From positions 16,820 to 80,819 of the forward strand of contig OENT01000730.1 of NCBI GenBank assembly GCA_900239685.1: a stretch of DNA of 64,000 nucleotides. Direction: 5' to 3'. Of this stretch, positions 35,673-48,733 are shown piece by piece. Source of the DNA: Rotaria macrura (lineage: Eukaryota > Rotifera > Eurotatoria > Philodinida > Philodinidae). The stretch's first letter is position 1, and every line of letters begins with the position of its first letter. The notes under the pieces are model-generated. The model worked only from the letters and a program-made list of their open reading frames with translations, searched no databases and was not told where the DNA came from. A program made the position numbers and the translations under genes.

Positions 35673-36587
35673 ATGGACTTTTCTTCGGTCATCAATCGAA
35701 TATTACTAATCATTTCTTCTTTCACTAGTTTACTTTGTTTTACTTGCATGATGATCGCTATTATTTATAGAAAATATTGCTTTAATTTTTCTACGCTACT
35801 AGTATGCAATAGTATTCTAGCTATTTTTCTATTTTCTATGAACACCATCGCCGTAGCCATCTATATGCATATATGGGATGAACAACTAGTGCCAAAAATT
35901 GATTCATTTTGCCAATTACGTGCCTATTTTCAATATTGTTTCGTTGGTTGTATTCACTATTCGTTTGTTCTACAAGCTTTAGAAAAATATTTGAAGATAA
36001 GAAGAATCAAATACCTTGATAATCAAATTCAAAAAGTCTGCATCGTTTTTACACAATGGGTATTTGTTTTTAGTTATCCTTTGGTTGTTTATTTAACTGG
36101 AAACTTGGTTAAATTGACTATCGAAAATATATGTTTTGTTCCGCTTTCTAGAGTAGATCTTGCATTTTACATAACTACAATGACATTTGCCATACCAGAT
36201 ATTGTTCTCGTTAGTCTATATCGTCATTTAGTGAAATATGTAAAGCAGATTTCATCGAGAATCGATGGAAATCAAGCAGTAAGACTCCGTCGAGATTTGA
36301 CAATGGTTCGACGTATTGTGGTACTTAACTTTCTTTTGATTATCGTTGGAATTCCTGGTTTTATTTTTATTCTACTATATTTAATTCGTCCCGCTCTTCT
36401 ACCTTATCATTTTTTCCGATGCTTAATCATACTTTCGAACTTATGTATGGCCTTACTGGTCATTGTTCTCTGTTGGAGTATCCCAAATCTTCGACGAAGT
36501 TTTACCGCATGTTTTGATTCAACATTTGCCTTGTTTATCAGCCGTCGCAATCAAATCAGACCAGTAGGAGAAACCCAACGTCACTGA
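35673..36587 (+). CDS. Divergent rhodopsin-like G-protein-coupled receptor
   Basis: Single exon, 304 residues. Hydrophobic segments at about 9-31, 40-64, 84-106, 122-142, 163-184, 212-236 and 245-268. TM3 ends LEKYLKI, so Glu104-Lys105-Tyr106 occupies the DRY position. Cys80 and Cys154 could form the extracellular disulfide. The end of TM7 (LCWSIPNLRRSF) retains a proline-containing turn but not NPxxY. The third loop carries RLRRDLTMVRRIV. Ligand and G protein are unknown; it belongs with the same broad rotifer-type receptor expansion as the gene at 22.8 kb but is not a close paralogue. AATAAA lies near 36889. Confidence 0.8.
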   Translation: MDFSSVINRILLIISSFTSLLCFTCMMIAIIYRKYCFNFSTLLVCNSILAIFLFSMNTIAVAIYMHIWDEQLVPKIDSFCQLRAYFQYCFVGCIHYSFVLQALEKYLKIRRIKYLDNQIQKVCIVFTQWVFVFSYPLVVYLTGNLVKLTIENICFVPLSRVDLAFYITTMTFAIPDIVLVSLYRHLVKYVKQISSRIDGNQAVRLRRDLTMVRRIVVLNFLLIIVGIPGFIFILLYLIRPALLPYHFFRCLIILSNLCMALLVIVLCWSIPNLRRSFTACFDSTFALFISRRNQIRPVGETQRH

Positions 36588-39500
36588 GAGTTTATTGTGC
36601 TAAGAGTTGTCTCAGAAAAGAAATATTCAACTGATTATTTCAATCAAGTGTTTTGTTTCTACGTTTATTTTACACACATCAACGAGTAATCAGTTTTCTC
36701 GAATGAATTCATGTCTCGAATATAGTCGGCTCAGTTAGAGTTATTGATTTTTTTTTATGAATGGAAATCTAGACGAATCTTTCGTACATGAGTATACAAT
36801 GAAAGTAGAGCTACCTTGATTCAAGTTAGGATTTCATCTGTATGTTGTTCACAAGTGTGTTTTTGTGTTGATAAAATGTCTCTTTAAATAAAATTAAGAA
36901 GGTCAAAAAGTCTCAACATGTGTAATTACTTTAAGTTTTACGTGTCCTAACATAATCTAAATCAATAGGTTGTCTACATCCAAAAAATCAAATCGTTGAA
37001 AATCATCGACGACATATACTTAGCATTCATCATCATTTTATATAAACCTATCAAGAATTTTGATAGTTCATAAAAGAAAAATAAAAGACTCAATATTTCG
37101 TTTGATTTCAATTCTATAGAATTCCTGTTGATCCACCAAGTATGATAATATTCCGGTGTAACTACACACTCCTTTTTGTAATTATAATGGCAAGTAGAAT
37201 TTGTTTTCAATTTTCATTCAAAATATTGATTTCACTGCAAAGAAAACTTTTTCTTGCTCGATAGTTTGTTGTTTTCCTTTGAGTTAAACAAAATTTTGTT
37301 TACCAGCAAATTGATTTGAAGTCTTATAGCATAATTGAAGTTAAACAATAAAAAAGAAAATTTTTTAGATGTTAATTATTAGATAAATTTCAATTAGAAA
37401 ATCCTTTGAGAATCGAGTCTAGACCATTTGATCTCTTTTTGGTTCGCTCGACAAAATAGTATTCCGCTCATACAAAAAACTATACTTGATCATCATTACG
37501 GAGCGATAATTCTTTCGAACTTAAGCCCATTTTGCTCGATGCTTATAAACGTATAGTTTGATCTGGTTCCGATCTATTTGTTTGATATATGAGTATTTTT
37601 TTCGAATGATAACTACAAGTCTCTTGATGTCGATGAAGTTTATCACGCATTGTGAGATTATAATCAACTAATTGTGTTTACATCGTTCACATAACATCAT
37701 ATCACATCCATATTCTTTCTGAATCATGGATTGACATCGAAGACTTTGTTCTATATATAGTTGTAATCAAGTTGCAATTAGGTTATTTTCTACTTCTAGC
37801 AAACTCGAACGATCATATTGATCATAAGTGAAACCATGATGCTAGAGTAGTTTATGAAATTAATATGTTATGCATTTGCATTTAAAAACAAACGAATTGA
37901 TGTCAGATCTCTTGCTCCCAGATCATGTATTTGACTAGAACTGTAGCCAGTATGAGTACATAAAATGAATTCATTCGTTGCTTCACGCCATTGCTCGACT
38001 TTCATACATTGCAAATAATTCTCTATCATTATAGATTTAATATAAAGTTGATGCTTTTTTTTAAAGCAATCCACATGCTTGATAATTGCTTTCTAGACAT
38101 GATATTTGATTGAAATTCAAATTTTTTAAGAACATATTGAATAAATGTGTACATAAATGTATCACCTATGGGACGTTCTATATATCGACATTGATCACTT
38201 TACAGTTCTTAAAATTGATCCGAAGATTGTGTACAACAACAAGACTGGCACTCACCGCTCAATGAAATTCGAGAACTTACAATGAAAAACTGATTAAAAT
38301 ATGAGTATGTGCATGTAAACAGGATCTATCTCCAACGGACCACTCAGATTCGGTCATATCCTAATCGACATCGTTATCAGCTCTATGGTAAATAGAGTGA
38401 GAAAAGCTCTTGTAACTCGATTTGCTGATGATTAGATGTACCAGTTGATAACTAAGAGCTAAGCAATGTACAGATAAACCATATGACATTGTGTATTGAA
38501 ACGGACGCTTTACACATACTTGAAGTTTTTTGTTTAGTTTGTTTATGATCGCTTGACATTTACTTTTGTTTGAACATACGAGAGAAGTCGATTGAATCTG
38601 ATCCTCTAGGATTAGTTTTTATCAATGAGTAGAATCTGAGAAGTAAGACGAAACAAGAATGTCATGCTCTAAGAAAAGTTTTTCATCACATCTAATTATC
38701 AATGTTGAATGTACTCTTTCATAAAGTTAAATTTTTCCCCAATCGTGTTTGAATATGGAGATTTTTACGTTGAGCTCAATTCTCACAGTAATCCATTGAA
38801 ATGCAACAATCGTTCGTGTTGATTAACGTTTCTGAATATAGTGTTGAGTTCGATTGATTACCTCATACAACTCTCGCTATAATACTGAAAAAAATCAAAC
38901 AATGCTTCATGATATTAACAGTGAAGAAGTAAAAGTTAGCGTATTCTTCTATCAAAATTAATAACCTACTATGAACAAGAAGCAGATTGGATGTTTTACT
39001 AGTTTTTACTGTGTTAAATTCGAAACAAAACATACTCAGGTTCGATGCTTTTTCAAAAGGTAGCTTTATTGAAGATGAATAATTTACATTCTTGTCTCTT
39101 TTGAGTTTTTTTTGACATATATGAATGCCAGACAAGTCACTAGGAACAGAAAAGATTGAAATCTTACTACTTCTCTACTAATTGATTTCAAATTTAATTT
39201 CTGAATGATTTGTGTAATATTACCTGAACATTTAAATCTCTTGTAATACGAGAGAGGATGATATATGAAATCAACGTTCTATTATATTCGCTCCTCTGTA
39301 CACGTCATCAAATTCTATGTGTTTTTTCTTTATACTCTCAAGTAGTTTATGAGTATCAAAACAGTTAATATTTCAAAGCAGTCTTTTGCAGTTTAGAAAA
39401 AAGTGTCTCGTAAAAATAGCTTCGGACAATAATTCGAATACTATACAATAAGTCAGTTGTATCCGTGTTCCATCAAAATCTTCATCGAACTCATTGTTGT

Positions 39501-40918
39501 GACGGACATCCACAAACAAATCTTCTTTTCCATGACAATTATTATAGCGTAAACATAAAGAAAAATGCTATTTCTATCTTTTTTCTAACAGGGGTACTAT
39601 AGACGTTGAATGCAAACCAATAACATGAGATAGTCTTCTCTCGATTCTGAACGCTGATTGTCTTCAAGTTGTGCATTTCTATTCTTGGTTACATAAAGTC
39701 TGATCTTCGTTCATGAAAGTAACTACAGCGTTTCGAGTATATTTACTTTCAATACAAATGAGATACTTCTCACACACGAATAAAATTAATAGTGATGTAG
39801 TGATCCCACCTATGAGGAACTATAATTTGAATTAAGTGACATAACCACTTACTTAAAAATGCATTCTTTTTTTTTCGAATCATATACTAATGCACTTTCT
39901 TGCTTCCGTGAGTCTATTGTTAGCAAACAAAAAAGTTGCATAAGCCTAACATGCAATTAGAGAATCCTGTGAAACATCGATATGATGAGAAATGAGTGCC
40001 TTTTGTTCTTTTTTTTTGTTAACTTCTAATTTCATATCGCACAATAACAAAAAACAGTATCCTCTATATAAAAGAAAAAAGGCTTAAATCATGCATCGGT
40101 ATAATCATTGAAATATAATGCTTGTTTATTAAATCTCTTTGTTAATTTCTTTGAAAAAGAATGTCATTGTAACTACTTCTAAATTTTAAAGTTATTATAC
40201 AAGGAATTAGAATGATGGGAAACAAAAGAAAATGGAGAAGAATACCTGAGAAATAGACTTAACTCGAATGTATGATTTAAAGTTGGAAATTTTAAAAGGA
40301 AAGTACTTACGAATGCTTTTTACACTCCCCATTGGCTCTATAAATGGGCTTGTGTGAATAAAAATTCAAGTTTAGTGGAGTAATAACATAAACAGATACT
40401 GACCATTGGAATGAGACGAGCAAGTTTGTTTATATGTGTTGAAGGAAAAAGGAGCGGTACTTAGACTATTAGTCGCACTCATTCTCGACTAGGATAGTAA
40501 AGAGACATCCAATTTTTACACAAACATTCAACTACTTAAATGAAATACAAGTCTTCACGCTGATTAATTCTTTTTCTATGAAAATCTGAGCATAAAACAC
40601 GCCGCGAAGTATTTTTATGTTTTAAATGAAATCGCTCATGGCAATCAGCACAAGAAAGCATTTAAGATAAATGTTGATAACAGACGTAAACACACCGTCA
40701 CACTGCACAGCCGTGATAAACTGTGTTACAATTTTTCACTTTTGACTCGAACGTCAAAAGATTCAAAACCATTGTTTTCTTAGATTAGCACGGTATCGGA
40801 TTTATATCAATACCTGATATTAAAAAGGAATAAAAAAAGTAAGCGAATCAGTCTGACAGAATTATTTTCTATTCAAAACATATAAAAACTTTCTGAATAA
40901 AACAGTTTATTAAAAACG
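36588..40918. other. Intergenic, no gene recognised
   Basis: AT-rich, dense in stops, no recognisable exon, repeat or RNA gene. Confidence 0.45.
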
Positions 40919-43290
40919 ATGGAACCTGAACAGCAAGTAAAAGACGTTGATCCATCTGTAAAATTTGTTAACAAAGAAAATATAAGTTTTATGACCTGAA
41001 TCTTATTCAGATTGACTCATGAAAATTTTTCTCTATATTTGTCTGATTTTGCGTTTGCAATATGTTTTCCCTCTTTCCTCTATTGTGCATGACTGTTTTT
41101 TTTTTCGATTTGTATCATACGTGTATCTGTGTGTACATGTATTTGAGAAGATATCTTTGTTTTCATTTTAAATTTCTTGTCATGGTGTTTCTTCTTCTGT
41201 TTTCGTCTTGACTGCAAAGAGATTTTTTTAAAGACTTAATGGAAAAGTCCAGTAGATATCTTAGAATTAAAATCCATACAAATAGGGGAATTTTTTCATC
41301 AGAACTTTGTAAATAGGGATGAAAAACAATACATAGATCTTGCAATTAATTCTCACCGGAAGTACACATTAGTTCCGATTCTGACAACAACTAAGTACAC
41401 TCAAAAACACACTGACCTATACTCTCATTTTCAATAACCGGTACATTGAAAAGCACACACTATCAAAAATTTTTCTTTTACTGAATAAAAAACTCCTTTT
41501 CGTTTTATACACAGTGAAATATAGAATTAAAACTTGAAATTTTTTTCTTGTTTCTGAAATCAAACTATTGAGAACCTTATTTTCACTGTCTCCTTATAGT
41601 GTCAAGTTTTTTTTATGTCAAGAACCAATACTCTATGCACAGGAATATGATTGTACTCAAAATTTTGTCAACAAAGTTAGATGAAACAAAAAATCATGAT
41701 GATTTTTGAGTGGTTTGGCATTCGCTGGATAACAATGTTTCAGATGAATCATCACTGCTCGTTGAGTACTTAGAAAAATAAGATTCTTTTGAAATTGTTG
41801 ATAATTTTATTAAAAAATTTCAAAGTGAAACTATTTATCCTATTTCGATAATCCTCCTCAAATTCAGTCAATTTATGTTTTTGAAAGAAATTTTTCGAAT
41901 AGCCAATATGAAAAAGAAATATTCAAAACTGATCAATGTGCTTACATATGAACAAGAATTAATCGAACGATTAAGTCACGATCTCCTGTTGATATAGCTA
42001 TATTCAAATAATCCAAAGCAATTAGATTATACTAACAATTTCGAAAAGAAGTGTACATGCGATCATGTTTTAAATTGGTACACGACGGACTCATTTTTCT
42101 ATCGACTACTAGACAGAGATTTCGGTACATGAAATATCGATATAATTTGCAAGTTTCGATATTTTATCATACTCTCGCATAATAAACTAACGGAATCATC
42201 GAAACAACAGGAAACAAAATGATTTAACTATTTATCGAGGACAACGACTTGATAAAAACGATTTCGAAAATTTGCAGTCCAATATTGAATATATCATGTC
42301 AATAAACACAGTGATGTTCACATCATCGAGTGTGAATGTTGCTAGAACATTTGTACTTGGGGTGGAAGATGAAGTTTAATTAGAAATTGATACTTAAAGT
42401 TCAAGCAACAAAATTCTTTAGCCGTTTGGTGATTTTCTCAATTGAGCTCAAATCCAGGTGAAGACGAAATTTTATTCTTTGTTGGCACACTTTTTCGTAT
42501 TGATTCTGTAGAGCACGAAAAGGATCCCAAGTGGATTATAAAGCTATCTATAAATAATGGAACACTCGAGTAAATAGAACAGCTTATGGATAGTATTGAA
42601 GGATAATTAAATAATATAAAATGTTGGAATCATTTCATAGCAAAAATAGATGATGCAAAGCTATTCGAAACATAGTACATAATGTTAACACGTAAATCAA
42701 TTGAATGAAAGGATATAATGATAGAATTAGTCGGTATGAATTTCAACAAACTGATGAGTAATTTAGATGATTAAGAATAAGTTATAGAATACGGTGAAGA
42801 ACTTTCATGTGATGAACATTTATTGATGATCAATAATTGATTGTTTTTAATATTGTGATGGCATACGATATTACGTTCGTCTTTTAGAATTCGATAAGCT
42901 TTAAATCACTCTGAACTTGCACCTTCACGAGTAGATGGCAGCAATAAATTAATAGGTGAACTTTATATTCATGTTGATGATGTATGTAGAGTAAAACATG
43001 AGGTTCAAAATGCATGATCATATTATACAATAGCATTAGAGATTGTTATGAGTCAAGATATTTCTATACTATACAGAAAATGATGTGACACATATCTAAA
43101 ACAAGATAATCATGAAGATGTCAATATACATCTCGAACAAACAGATGTAATTTGTGAGAATAGTAGACAAAGAACAGAATTTGCTGTCGAACAATTTTTG
43201 AAATATGGGCGAAATCAACTAGATAATCAAGTTGATAATTCATTATTTCAACAGTGGACCGAGACGTTATATTCGATGGATCTATGTTTT
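40919..43290 (+). pseudogene. Decayed ART-TPR gene (ADP-ribosyltransferase with TPR repeats)
   Basis: From about 41,700 the plus strand carries remnants of the rotifer-type R-S-ExE ADP-ribosyltransferase followed by tetratricopeptide repeats. An N-terminal block with QIQSIYVF is near 41865-41890. The YRG motif codons are at 42233-42241, a SSS serine motif at 42323-42331 in the same frame, and EDE of the ExE motif at 42460-42468 in a different frame. Later, VCRVKHE and SYYTIALEI fragments near 42985-43050 follow the TPR pattern. In-frame stops begin at 42377 and at least one frameshift separates motifs two and three; many more stops follow. A short open stretch from the ATG at 40919 (MEPEQQVKDVDPSVKF) may be the old first exon. 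No functional product is expected. Confidence 0.7.
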
Positions 43291-44488
43291 ATGAAAAAAA
43301 AGTGACTACTCACAAGCATTCGAAAAATGCTTATACAAGCGACAGAGGTTTTCGAAAGCGACCCAGCACCACACGATAGTTTTGCCATTTTTTCACATTT
43401 TTTGATAGTAATGCATTGATCGATCTACTGCTATAGAATAATTTCAGAGCATTGATTATGTTGAAGAAATCTATTGACATGCATAGAAGTTTGTATTCAT
43501 AGTAGAATTATGTTCAATGGAATATGATATTTTTGACCCAATTGAACGAAACTTAATTGTTTGATTTTTAGACATTAAATTCGTTACTCATTTTTTTCTT
43601 ATACATTTCTCTTTTCTCTTGTTACTACCCCTCGCAACACTTATATGGCCAAAGAATCAGAGTTAAGATGTGGGTGCATGGAGTTCGACAGGGTGTGCTG
43701 ATTTTGAATGAAAACGCCTATGTTCAATTTAAACAAGTCCTAAAATCCCACCTGCATCATGACAACAACTTTAACTGTAGATGTTTTTAGCAATAATAGA
43801 TGACGTGGATTTTCAAGATATTCATCAAATGTAAGTACAAGTGGCTTAGTATATCACCTGAAGTGCCGACGAGTTGTGTGTGCTTGCTTTTCGTTCGAGA
43901 ATTTAGGAATGCTTACAATGGATTTTGCGCTTTATATTTCTATTTTTATTCTATGAGAATCGTGGCTGAATTGTTTGATTTGATTAGTTAGGTACTCATC
44001 TATTTTAATACATGATGCAAGGCTACATAGTTCTTTTTTTTTGTTTTATAAAAACACGAGGTAGAAATATTTATCGATGGTGTGTGCATACGAATACCGA
44101 CATTCCCACTCTAAAGTCGCCCACACTCTAGACGAGAAATGATGACCCCCACAGATTACTTAAAAGTCACTTCTCAAAATTTAACATATACTTTTTATAA
44201 TGCTATTCAACGAATTCTATCTGAAAATCATGAAAGAACCAAAAAGCAAATTTCTGTTTCAACAGTGAATTTTGATCGTTCTGCATAAACATCGTATTAA
44301 TTACAAGTCCAATACAATTGTGCGTATATATAACTGTAGCGAAAGGTCATATTTTGCGTTTGCTCTTTTCGGTATGCGATCTTTAATTTGACAGAATATG
44401 TCTAATGTTAATAGCTAATAGCAGAAAACTTTCCATCATAAATAGAATTCGATAGAGAGAAATGAGATCTTTATGGTTTATTTGATTA
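43291..44488. other. Intergenic, no gene recognised
   Basis: No supported exon. The minus-strand polyadenylation signal of the next gene (TTTATT on plus, 44477-44482) lies only 7 bases past that gene's stop codon. Confidence 0.5.
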
Positions 44489-45832
44489 TCACATAACTTG
44501 TTTTCTACCACACCGAATTGTTTGATTAATCTTTTTCAAAAATGGAACTGGTATTTTCCAATGTGTTAGATGAATGGATACTATTTCTTCGTTAGTTTCT
44601 TCTTCAACACTATTGATGATGAATAAACTTCCGGGTAGAATCAGTACTTCACGTTCATGAGGATAATCAGAAATATCTTCGATGCCAAAAACTGTTGATG
44701 TAGCAGCATGTATCTCGAAAACAAATAGAACACTTTTTTCATTTTCGTTCGGTGGATGTTGAGCTGCAAACTGCAAAGCCACCGATGAATCTCTGGATGT
44801 GGATGTAAAAGATTTGAAACTAAGTACACCTTTTGGGTCAGTTTTGGCTGCGCGTTTATAAATCTCTAATTCCTCGATTGATAGAGTAACACCACGATAA
44901 ATAGTGCCGGCGAATGCGCGACGTTTCAATTCTTTACGACGCATAAAAAATTCCATGACGAACCGATCGCACAAATGCGGACCAATGTGAGCATCTGTTG
45001 ACGAAAAGGCTAACTGTTCATTGAGTGGCTTATACAGACAAGCCATTTCACTTGTATACAATTTGATCAGAGGTTTGATTGAATTAAAATGTCGTGCTTC
45101 ATTGATAAAATTCATCGTAAGTTGATATTCACTCGACGTGGATAAATTATGTTGAAGAAATTGTTGAAAATCAGCATGCTTGTCCAAATCAAATGCATCG
45201 ACATGATAATATTCACGTTCGATAAAATGACGAAAGTTTCGAGCGAACCAATTGTAAAAGTTAAGCCACATTGCCATTGTCTGCTGATTAATCGAATGTT
45301 CTGCAATTTCATCGTCAGACTGGAATTCACGTACATAATCAAAGGAAATATTTGTGTTTGTAGTATGGTTATGCTCGGATGCAACATATATTTCTACAGA
45401 ATGCGTTGAAATGTTGTCATGGAAACGATCCGATGAGTCCGGTCTATGAAACAATAGTTGCATCTCTGGTGTTTGTGCGTCTTCATACGGGATATTTCCT
45501 AAATGGCTCAGTGTGCTTCGACAACATCCTCGTTCAAGTAAAATATTCACGATCTCTATTTGATTATAGTATACAGCTGCATGAAGTGGTGTGTATCCAT
45601 TCGGTTGAAGTGCATTTAATATGGCAATCGATGGAGAATTAGGATCATCGAGGATTTGTCGTACACGATCAATTTCACCATTACAACAATAGAAATAGAA
45701 ATCCGACGCTTTCTCTGGTGTGTATCGTCTTGATCGTACTTCTTTAAGTCTAGCATTCATCATATGTTGAAATGGATTCGTTCTGTCCTTTCTGTTGGTT
45801 ATAACGCCAAAAAATGAATTATTCAATGGCAT
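44489..45832 (-). CDS. Ankyrin-repeat ADP-ribosyltransferase (R-S-ExE type)
   Basis: Single exon, 447 residues. Ankyrin repeats cover about 43-130 (DFYFYCCNGEIDRVRQIL; YTPLHAAVYYNQIEIVNILL). The ART domain covers about 230-430: Arg313 in YRG, the canonical S-T-S at 344-346 (SFTSTSRD), and HEREVLILP with Glu393 and Glu395. All three catalytic motifs are intact, so arginine-directed mono-ADP-ribosyltransferase activity with NAD+ is expected. No leader or membrane segment, hence a cytosolic or nuclear location is inferred. It has the same domain order as the gene at 26.8 kb but is clearly diverged; this copy keeps the better serine motif. AATAAA follows the stop almost directly. Confidence 0.85.
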   Translation of the reverse strand: MPLNNSFFGVITNRKDRTNPFQHMMNARLKEVRSRRYTPEKASDFYFYCCNGEIDRVRQILDDPNSPSIAILNALQPNGYTPLHAAVYYNQIEIVNILLERGCCRSTLSHLGNIPYEDAQTPEMQLLFHRPDSSDRFHDNISTHSVEIYVASEHNHTTNTNISFDYVREFQSDDEIAEHSINQQTMAMWLNFYNWFARNFRHFIEREYYHVDAFDLDKHADFQQFLQHNLSTSSEYQLTMNFINEARHFNSIKPLIKLYTSEMACLYKPLNEQLAFSSTDAHIGPHLCDRFVMEFFMRRKELKRRAFAGTIYRGVTLSIEELEIYKRAAKTDPKGVLSFKSFTSTSRDSSVALQFAAQHPPNENEKSVLFVFEIHAATSTVFGIEDISDYPHEREVLILPGSLFIINSVEEETNEEIVSIHLTHWKIPVPFLKKINQTIRCGRKQVM

Positions 45833-47980
45833 TTTTATTTCACGTTATCTGATATCTGAAGAGAAACAGACTCAAATCATCGATAGCAACTCAGAAATTT
45901 AGCATAATTTAATGAAATATCAGAAAATGTAAATGGTCGATCTTTACTTTTTTTGTCTGATTTTCACGAAACAAAATTTAACTACAATCCTCGAGCTATC
46001 AGCTATAATGCACTGCCAGATATAAGTATAATTTCAGATGAGTTCATCCTAATCTAGGTTTCGTTTCATGAGTTCGGACGTGTAATAGATACGAAAAAAT
46101 GTTCTCTCAAAGAACTAACACCGAAACGAAAATCTACATAGAAAGGAATTTTTACTCTTGTGATGCGCATTAAACAGAAATTAGATGAACATGATAGATA
46201 AATTAGAAGATAATTTTGGATGAAGAAATTATGAGCTTTCTAAAATTTTGACCAACACTGATTAGTGCTTTTGGGTGAGTAAAAAACTATAAAAAGAAGA
46301 GATCCTCAGACTTGTGTTGTTTATCACGTTTCCTAAACTCTGTGTTGCTCGTTTGAATGAAAGAGTTTTTGAAGTTTCAGTGGACAAAAACTATGATGAA
46401 GTCAACGTACTTTACAACTATAGAGTTTTATCAAGGAAAGATCTTTCATAATTTTCCTTATTCAGGCTTTGTTACTATGTATCGCTCAAGCACAGCTCAA
46501 AGTGAAATAATCAACATAGATAAATGGAAAAGTCTGCGAAGTATAAAAATTCTTGAAATCTTTCTTTTTCTTTGTAAATGACTAATGCTATACTTATATA
46601 ATATTTTGGTAAAATATCGAATTATTCCATACTTCTATAATCCGTCAATATTCTAGGAATTTTCAAGTGTTGCATTGGTAGACTTCAAATTTAATTGTCT
46701 TCTAGATAGTAAAAGCTCAGTTGTGAATCGTGCAACGTTCGAGTTCCCCTGTTTTAGTGCAACATATTTTCTTTATTATTTTTTATCACAAACGAACACA
46801 TGTACATCTCTTCTTTATAAAAAAAATTATTATCGGAAACAGGTAAGAAAACGGTTTCCGAGGGTTCACTCGGAAATATTTTATAACTGATTTTCGAGAA
46901 GACGTCTTTTTTAAGAGAGTACTACCGTTTGTACGAGTAATGATAATCTGTCAATAAGCTTGTTTCTGTTTCTGGCATTGAATCGTAGAGGTATTGCGAG
47001 GCTTTTTCATCATGGTTACAGACCGTCCTAAAAATTTTCATGTTTCCACTCCACATGCATTGTACTAGAAACTATGTTTTGTGATTAATTATCATAGAAC
47101 TATTTGCTTAGAACATTCAGTTACTATCCATTCGATCTCAAACATTAACCAGCAGGAAGGAATCTAGTTCATGAAAAATAGAATAGTGCTGAACTTGAAG
47201 CTTGCACTGAATTGAATCTTTCAGAAGATCTCTCCGTTGACTGGGTCAAGTTTAGTTCAGTCCAGTTTATTTCTGGGGGCTCGGCTGAGCTCAAACAATT
47301 TTACAATGCGAGCTTTCATGGATCATGTGTATTAAAATAATCGGAAAAATCTGATTTTACCAATTTTTTCCAATTAAAAGAAGGTCAAAGAAATATTTTT
47401 TAGTCTGATTTTTAACACATTAATTCATCTTTAATCAGTTGAAAACGATTGGGTATGTAAATTGCCAATTATTCAAATTACAAATACCGATAAATTATAC
47501 TAAAATTGACTGACATGTTGTGGTCGAGAGAAACAGGTTTTTCAATTAAATAGTTACATTTCATCTAGTTTCAGGTGATTATCGCGGATTAATGAAACTT
47601 GATAAAATAAAATCGGTTATTTATAGATTCATTTCAATGAGTTAAAAACTGTGAAAATCTAATGACCCATTGAAACGAATTACAATTCGATAGTTCTATA
47701 AAAATCGATGAACAATAATATAATTTGCTCGAAATCAGATTATAATACTGGCATTTTATGGAATTTTTGTCTTATTCTATGGTTCTTACCAGCTTTTGCG
47801 TATAGATTTATGATAGTTCAGAAACAAGTTCTTGAATAAAGAAAAGAATTCTCTATAGATGTCATGTAGTACCCCTGTCAAAAATATATTTCTTCAGAAA
47901 ATCGAGTGCATGACGGCAATGAATTACTTGATGATTCAGAATTGACATTTATCTCTATTCTCCATAACTAATCAATATTC
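45833..47980. other. Intergenic, no gene recognised
   Basis: AT-rich with no coding exon that I could support. Confidence 0.45.
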
Positions 47981-48395
47981 GAAGGTACTAGCAGGTACTT
48001 TCACTATTTTTTGCTCCGAAACAACTTTAATTGGGTTATCGGGGTCGCGGAGTTCGAATCTGACCTCCGTTTGGCCTCAAATCTTATTGGACGACCAGGA
48101 ACGAATACAAAACACGTATTTGGGAAACATTGTAACCGATGTAGTTTTTGACACAGATTGCGAATATGGACTTTAAATTCCTTGCAATCCTATTGGATGG
48201 TCAAGAACCAATAGAATTCGAGGATTTCGGAAAACATTGCGATCGATGTAGTTTCTGGAAGATATTCTCAATATGCGCTATAAATGTCTTCAAATCCGAT
48301 TGGATGATCAGGAACCAATTGAAATCGTTTATTTCAGAAAATGTGGCCGTTCAAGTACTTTTCAGTAGAGATTGTCAATATGCGGTTTCTATCGT
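47981..48395. repeat. Left arm: ~107-bp tandem units
   Basis: Successive units start with GACCTCCGTTTGGCC, GACTTTAAATTCCTTGC and GCTATAAATGTCTTC near 48062, 48169 and 48279, each followed by CCTATTGGATGGTC-like sequence and ending in ATCGATGTAGTTT. They are inverted relative to the right arm. Confidence 0.7.
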
Positions 48396-48733
48396 TACAA
48401 CAAGGTTTACCGCCTACAGATCTAAGAAAAATTGCGTCTCCTTTAGGGTCTGAATATGAGTGGGTACCTTTTCTGGAAGTACAAGCACTGCTGAAAAGAT
48501 GGTCGTAGCCATCCTCAACTCCCGACCAACACGCTTTACAAGATCCACGGATAACAGACCTTCGAATCTCTGAAAGATTCCTCAACCCACACTTGGCTAA
48601 ACTTGCGACCAGCCGAATATGGGAACTTATCATCCCTCAATCTCGGGAAACACACACAGTCTAGTTGTTGAAAACGGAAACGATTTGATCAAAGTTCCGT
48701 GGCGTTCTACGCTCTCACCACGTGGTTCATGTC

